NCBI GenBank assembly: GCA_051881635.1
Contig: JBJEQG010000039.1
Coordinates: 1 to 5,079, forward strand
Reading direction: 5' to 3'
DNA: 5,079 bases
DNA from: JBJEQG01 sp051881635
Lineage (GTDB): Bacteria; Bacillota; Clostridia; Oscillospirales; Acutalibacteraceae
Part shown: in pieces, positions 1 through 2,721 of the stretch
Layout of the letters: each line of letters opens with the position of its first letter
Numbering within the stretch: the first letter of the stretch is position 1
Translations under genes and position numbers: made by a program
The notes under the pieces: generated by a model
Seen by the model: only the letters and a program-made list of their open reading frames with translations
Told to the model about the DNA's origin: nothing
The model's database searches: none

Positions 1-10
1 TAAACTTGAA

Positions 11-37
11 AAAAATCAATTTTTTGTATTGATTTTT
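11..37. repeat. AT-rich perfect inverted repeat overlapping the -35 box
   Basis: A perfect 10-bp inverted repeat has arms at 11-20 (AAAAATCAAT) and 28-37 (ATTGATTTTT) with a 7-nt T-rich loop. The right arm ends in five T's, so it could be a weak terminator of a gene to the left of the window. It also contains the -35 hexamer (29-34) of the promoter for the lipoprotein gene, so a regulator-binding site is an alternative. Only one G:C pair lies in each arm, which makes it a weak hairpin. The symmetry is seen directly; the role is inference. Confidence 0.4.
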
Positions 38-57
38 GTTTTGACAGCTTTTATAAT
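29..57 (+). promoter_or_regulatory. sigma-A-type promoter for the lipoprotein gene
   Basis: A -35 box TTGATT (29-34) and a perfect -10 box TATAAT (52-57) are separated by exactly 17 nt. Transcription would begin near position 64, leaving a leader of about 42 nt before the start codon. The consensus-looking TTGACA at 41-46 is only 5 nt from the -10 box and has no suitable -10 of its own, so it is not the -35 used here. Confidence 0.7.
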
Positions 58-105
58 AAAATACAGTTTGATAAACCAAATTTTATTATTAGAGGAGAAA
101 TCAAG

Positions 106-510
106 ATGAAGAAGAAATTGTCCTTTTCTTTGGTTGCTGTGCTGATGCTGTCAGTGCTTATGATGTTGACGGCCTGTCAGGCAAAGTTCGGTTCGGTTGC
201 GGATTATGCTAACAGTGATGAGGTTCAAAAGATTGTTGCAAAATCACAATCAGAAGATGCGACCTGTCGTGTGTTTGCAGAGGGTGACACTTTGGTTTTG
301 GAATATAGATTGACTTACGATATTGAAAGTCAGTACTTATCCGAAGCAGCAGATTTGATTAAAACTGAGTTGGATAAAAACCCCTCTGTTTTTACAGATG
401 TTAAGAATGAGATGAAAGTTTATTGTAATGTCGCTAACCCACGCTGTGTTATGCGTTATTACACCAAAGATGGTACTTTGATTATCGAGTACGAACCAGA
501 AAACTATTAA
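106..510 (+). CDS. small secreted lipoprotein, DUF4854-like
   Basis: This 134-residue protein is predicted to be exported by Sec and anchored to the outer face of the membrane by lipid. Residues 1-5 (MKKKL) are a basic n-region, residues 6-20 are hydrophobic, and LTAC at 21-24 is a canonical lipobox, so Cys24 would be lipidated and the mature chain is about 111 residues. After a short linker, a single small domain runs from about residue 30 to 130, with the opening VADYANSDEVQ and a closing pattern of the type RYYTKDGTLIIEYE. These resemble the DUF4854 family of Firmicutes lipoproteins, whose function is unknown; that assignment is from memory of the family pattern. Three further cysteines (54, 107, 114) lie in the mature domain. 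The ATG start is supported by AGAGGAG at 91-97 with 8-nt spacing. It is monocistronic, with its own promoter and terminator. It is not obviously part of the convergent lysis cassette. Confidence 0.85.
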   Translation: MKKKLSFSLVAVLMLSVLMMLTACQAKFGSVADYANSDEVQKIVAKSQSEDATCRVFAEGDTLVLEYRLTYDIESQYLSEAADLIKTELDKNPSVFTDVKNEMKVYCNVANPRCVMRYYTKDGTLIIEYEPENY

Positions 511-523
511 GTTACTTAAAAAT

Positions 524-562
524 AAAAACGGACTTGGAAAAATATTTTCCGAGTCCGTTTTT
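524..562. terminator. bidirectional rho-independent terminator
   Basis: The left arm 524-541 and right arm 545-562 form an 18-bp stem around a 3-nt loop (ATA). The only imperfection is one G-U wobble (T535 with G551). The arms start and end in A5/T5, giving a U-tract for plus-strand transcripts (558-562) and a longer one, TTTTTATTTTT, for minus-strand transcripts. It lies 14 nt after the lipoprotein stop and 26 nt past the stop of the convergent holin gene, so it can end both transcripts. Confidence 0.92.
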
Positions 563-587
563 CATTTGCTGTACTGAATGGTTAAAA

Positions 588-857
588 TTATTTGGGCTTT
601 TCATATTTCATAGCGTCAATGCTATCGCAAATACCTTTGGTTGTTGGGTCGTTTAATGTGTTGATAAAGCTGATAAGGCTTAACCCAATAACATACGGAT
701 TTTGTATAGCCCTCAAAATCGTATCGCCGACTATTTCCCATGAGTTCATGCTTTCAAGCGTCAACCCGAAATATGCCAAAATAGGCGTAATAATCGCTAT
801 GCCGACTTGAAGCCACCATACGGGATTTTTTAACCGCACTTTCCAGTTAATCTTCAT
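588..857 (-). CDS. phage holin, phi LC3 family
   Basis: This 89-residue membrane protein would form or regulate the membrane lesion that releases endolysin. It matches the phi LC3 holin family (Phage_holin_1) along its length: an N-terminal MKINWKVRLKNP block, a hydrophobic segment at about residues 13-32, a short polar stretch, a second hydrophobic segment at about 54-68, then the NDPTTKG signature (69-75) and a lysine-rich tail ending YEKPK. The start at 857 is chosen because the family homology begins there and AAAGGG (871-866) lies 8 nt upstream. An in-frame ATG two codons earlier (863-861) gives MRMK, a possible second start, but it is only 2 nt from that ribosome binding site. A GTG at 881 would add eight residues without support. 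It is the last gene of the leftward cassette, 77 nt after the endolysin stop, and runs into the shared terminator. Confidence 0.88.
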   Translation of the reverse strand: MKINWKVRLKNPVWWLQVGIAIITPILAYFGLTLESMNSWEIVGDTILRAIQNPYVIGLSLISFINTLNDPTTKGICDSIDAMKYEKPK

Positions 858-871
858 TCTCATCACCCTTT
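858..871 (-). promoter_or_regulatory. ribosome binding site and closely spaced double start of the second holin
   Basis: On the minus strand the order is AAAGGG (871-866), TG, ATG (863-861), AGA, ATG (857-855). The spacing favours the second ATG, 8 nt from the purine run; the first is 2 nt away. The Met-Arg-Met arrangement resembles the dual starts of lambda-type holin genes, in which the two products differ by one basic residue at the N-terminus. Confidence 0.5.
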
Positions 872-895
872 GATTATGCACTATTGTTTAAGCTA

Positions 896-925
896 TTTCC
901 AAAAGACAAATTTCAAAATGACAAA
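896..925. repeat. tandem duplication of a 15-nt unit
   Basis: Two adjacent 15-nt units, TTTCCAAAAGACAAA (896-910) and TTTCAAAATGACAAA (911-925), match at 13 of 15 positions. They occupy most of the gap between the endolysin stop and the second holin. The unit is simple in composition, so chance or slippage can explain it. No role is evident. Confidence 0.45.
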
Positions 926-934
926 GCCCCTGAT

Positions 935-1945
935 TTAATTTCTTATGTTTAGGATTTGACCACTATAAATTAGGTCGGGATTTTTGATTTTATTGTCAAG
1001 AACAAGCTGAACAACGCTTGTGTGATAACGAGCCGCAATCGCACTTAATGTATCACCGTCTTGGACTGTATAAGCAGTCGTGGTTGTGTTTTCTTCATAT
1101 TTTTTTAGGTATTTAATGTTGACTGCTGCGGTTACTTCATTGCCGATACCGATAACCGCTCTATCACGCACAATCTCCATAAGCGTATATTTTGCATTGT
1201 CATATACAACAAAAGGTTTATTGGTATCATAGTTAATTGCTTTTTCAACAATCACCCTGTCACCAACTTTTAAATCCGAACCGACGGGACTAGAAATAGT
1301 TTCGGTATTATGTTTGCTTGTAAAGCCATTATAGCCTACTTTTTTGACAATGGCAGGGTAGTCGATATACATATAATTCAAGTCGATTTCACCATAAATA
1401 CCCGCAATCGAACCGTCTTTTCCCACATTATATTGCCATATACCGCAGGAATATGACGGCTTTGACACACCCCAGCTTGCAAGCCATAATTCATAGTCTT
1501 TAAGCTGTTCATAATCAAGATGATTTTTAAGCCAATTCGGATTTGTATATATGCCAACCAAATAACCCTCAGATTTCAGCTTTTCACAAAAGGCTTTTGC
1601 AATCTCCGTACAGTTTTCTTTTCCGAGTGCCGCAACGGAGTTTTCCTCCATATCATAATAAACAGGCAGTTCAAATTTATAGCCTTTTATACAGGAAAGG
1701 AAATATTCAGCCTCTTTAAGGGCTTCTTTCACATTAGTCGCATAAGAGTAGTGGTATGCACCGCATGGAATACCCAAGGACTGAAAGCCTTTTATGTTGC
1801 GGTCAAAGCGGTTGTCTTTCTGGTTTTGTTCCCAACCGAAAGATGCACGGCAAAGGGCAAATTCCACTTTGCTTTTATCAAGTTTTGCAAAGTCAATATC
1901 TCCTTGCCATGTTGATACATCAATGCCTGATTTTTTTGCTGTCAA
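935..1945 (-). CDS. GH25 muramidase endolysin with C-terminal LysM
   Basis: This 336-residue peptidoglycan hydrolase should cleave the N-acetylmuramic acid to N-acetylglucosamine bond (lysozyme activity). Residues 1 to about 200 are a GH25 catalytic domain: GIDVSTWQG at 7-15 carries Asp9, VYYDMEE at 95-101 carries Asp98 and the catalytic Glu100, IWQY follows at 169-172, and Asp188 sits in EIDLN. All the acidic positions expected by comparison with Cpl-1-type lysozymes are present, so the enzyme looks intact. Residues about 222-284 form a small separate domain (KVGDRVIV, RAVIGIG, TAAVNIKYLKKY), probably an SH3-like wall-binding fold by resemblance to other Clostridia phage lysins. Residues 291-336 are a LysM domain (YTVQDGDTLSAIAARY to IYSGQILNI). 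There is no signal peptide, which implies holin-dependent release. The start is TTG (1945-1943), supported by AAGGAGG with 7-nt spacing; GH25 homology begins at once after it. It sits between two holin genes on the same strand. Confidence 0.95.
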   Translation of the reverse strand: MTAKKSGIDVSTWQGDIDFAKLDKSKVEFALCRASFGWEQNQKDNRFDRNIKGFQSLGIPCGAYHYSYATNVKEALKEAEYFLSCIKGYKFELPVYYDMEENSVAALGKENCTEIAKAFCEKLKSEGYLVGIYTNPNWLKNHLDYEQLKDYELWLASWGVSKPSYSCGIWQYNVGKDGSIAGIYGEIDLNYMYIDYPAIVKKVGYNGFTSKHNTETISSPVGSDLKVGDRVIVEKAINYDTNKPFVVYDNAKYTLMEIVRDRAVIGIGNEVTAAVNIKYLKKYEENTTTTAYTVQDGDTLSAIAARYHTSVVQLVLDNKIKNPDLIYSGQILNIRN

Positions 1946-1959
1946 AAAAATTCCTCCTT
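1943..1959 (-). promoter_or_regulatory. strong ribosome binding site with TTG start of the endolysin
   Basis: AAGGAGG (1959-1953) is a full-strength site placed 7 nt before TTG (1945-1943). No ATG or GTG is available near the beginning of the GH25 homology, so this site decides the start. Pairing a perfect site with a weak start codon would temper endolysin synthesis. Confidence 0.8.
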
Positions 1960-2019
1960 AATTTTGTTATTGATTGTTGGATACTGTTCTACGGCATATC
2001 CGTTCAAACTTAGACCGCC

Positions 2020-2469
2020 TTATTCCATTTTATTCTTGTCATATAGCTTTTGTTCGGTTTCAGTATGCAGTCTTTTGAGCAGTCCACGCATGAATTTCGG
2101 GAACGGTACACCGATTTTATTGAGGTTTTCAAGAATACTAATCAATTCGTTAAGTATGAGCCACACAATGACCAACGCCGTAAATCCGAGAGCTTGTGTA
2201 CTAACGCCGAACAGACCGCCAGACAGCAGAAAGTCAACCACAAACGCTACACCGACCGCAAGAATACTTCCAACCTTTTTGAAAATTCCCCGAAAACCTA
2301 CTTTGGAACTGATTGTCCCTGAAAGATACGCATACAGCAAACCTGTTGCATAATCGCAAAGCATGACAATGACCAAAATAATCAGCGGTGCGGCTAAGGT
2401 GTCAAAGCAAAAAACCGCAAACGCTCCCAATGCTGACAATGAAAGTTTGGTTGTCAAGTCTATATTCAT
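2020..2469 (-). CDS. phage holin, toxin secretion/phage lysis (Phage_holin_4_1, TcdE-like) family
   Basis: This 149-residue integral membrane protein is expected to oligomerise and permeabilise the cytoplasmic membrane so that endolysin can pass. The family signatures are visible: hydrophobic segments at about residues 11-22, 25-48, 66-84 and 92-112, the motif CDYATGLLYAY (38-48), GxISSKVGFRGIFKKVG (51-67), and NELISILENLNKIGVPFP (107-124). A charged tail ends the chain, as in typical holins. The family includes clostridial phage holins and TcdE of Clostridioides difficile, which has been linked to toxin release. The ATG at 2469 is chosen over an in-frame GTG at 2535 because AGGGGGTG lies 5 nt before it and the family homology begins there. 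It is the first gene of the leftward cassette, 74 nt ahead of the endolysin. It looks intact. Confidence 0.92.
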   Translation of the reverse strand: MNIDLTTKLSLSALGAFAVFCFDTLAAPLIILVIVMLCDYATGLLYAYLSGTISSKVGFRGIFKKVGSILAVGVAFVVDFLLSGGLFGVSTQALGFTALVIVWLILNELISILENLNKIGVPFPKFMRGLLKRLHTETEQKLYDKNKME

Positions 2470-2470
2470 T

Positions 2471-2500
2471 ATTTCACCCCCTTCAAAAACAGGAGGAAAT
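2471..2500 (-). promoter_or_regulatory. hairpin that could mask the first holin's ribosome binding site
   Basis: In the minus-strand transcript, ATTTCCTCCT (2500-2491) can pair with AGGGGGTGAAAT (2482-2471) around an 8-nt loop (GTTTTTGA). Ten pairs form, including one G-U, with a 2-nt bulge (2477-2476). The right arm holds the whole Shine-Dalgarno sequence and ends one base before the ATG at 2469. The pairing is seen in the sequence; a regulatory role for holin timing is inference. Confidence 0.55.
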
Positions 2501-2607
2501 GTTCCGAAATTCAACCTTAAAAGCTCCAAAGTCACAATAAATTTACAAAGTTTATTTCCGATTTTTGAAATTCATTCCATAAAGACGGAACACATAAAAG
2601 AACAACA

Positions 2608-2636
2608 ATTATAGGTGTTTAGGGAATAAAATTCAC
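2608..2636 (-). promoter_or_regulatory. candidate promoter of the lysis cassette
   Basis: Reading the minus strand, a perfect -10 box TATAAT (2613-2608) lies 17 nt after GTGAAT (2636-2631), a poor -35 box. Transcription would start near 2600, giving a leader of about 130 nt before the first holin. A consensus TTGACA lies upstream on the same strand (2650-2645), but no good -10 follows it at 16-18 nt. A weak -35 would fit a promoter that needs an activator. Confidence 0.45.
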
Positions 2637-2653
2637 ATATAATTTGTCAATAC

Positions 2654-2682
2654 TTGTTTTTAGGGCGAAAATAAGGTATAAT
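2654..2682 (+). promoter_or_regulatory. promoter of pcrA
   Basis: TTGTTT (2654-2659) and a perfect TATAAT (2677-2682) are spaced by 17 nt. The expected start of transcription is near 2689, giving a short leader of about 30 nt. A tandem TTGATTA repeat (2687-2693, 2694-2700) lies at the start site. This promoter is divergent from, and within 20 nt of, the candidate cassette promoter. Confidence 0.65.
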
Positions 2683-2703
2683 ATACTTGATTATTGATTA
2701 TGA

Positions 2704-2721
2704 GAGGAAGTTAAGCCAGTG
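2704..2721 (+). promoter_or_regulatory. ribosome binding site and GTG start of pcrA
   Basis: GAGGAAG (2704-2710) lies 8 nt before GTG (2719-2721). The first in-frame ATG is at 2773, directly before the Q-motif, and has no comparable site upstream. The GTG start therefore adds an 18-residue N-terminal segment that I recall in Clostridia homologues. Confidence 0.75.

Noticed and set aside
41..46. TTGACA as the -35 box of the lipoprotein promoter
   Set aside because: It is only 5 nt from TATAAT, and the sequence 16-18 nt downstream does not resemble a -10 box. TTGATT at 29-34 has the correct 17-nt spacing.
1520..1915. Open frame of 131 codons on the plus strand inside the endolysin
   Set aside because: It is antisense to the GH25 domain, whose catalytic motifs and ribosome binding site are clear. 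Its translation has no recognisable domain and no good ribosome binding site.
1964..2353. Overlapping plus-strand open frames across the first holin
   Set aside because: They are antisense to a gene with clear holin signatures, and no promoter or ribosome binding site supports them.
2470..2535. Upstream GTG start adding 22 residues to the first holin
   Set aside because: There is no ribosome binding site before 2535. The internal ATG at 2469 has AGGGGGTG at good spacing and begins where the family homology begins.
511..2718. Attachment-site direct repeats flanking the lysis cassette
   Set aside because: Comparing the two borders by eye, I found no shared repeat longer than short AT-rich words, and no tRNA gene or integrase. 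A computed repeat search was not possible here.
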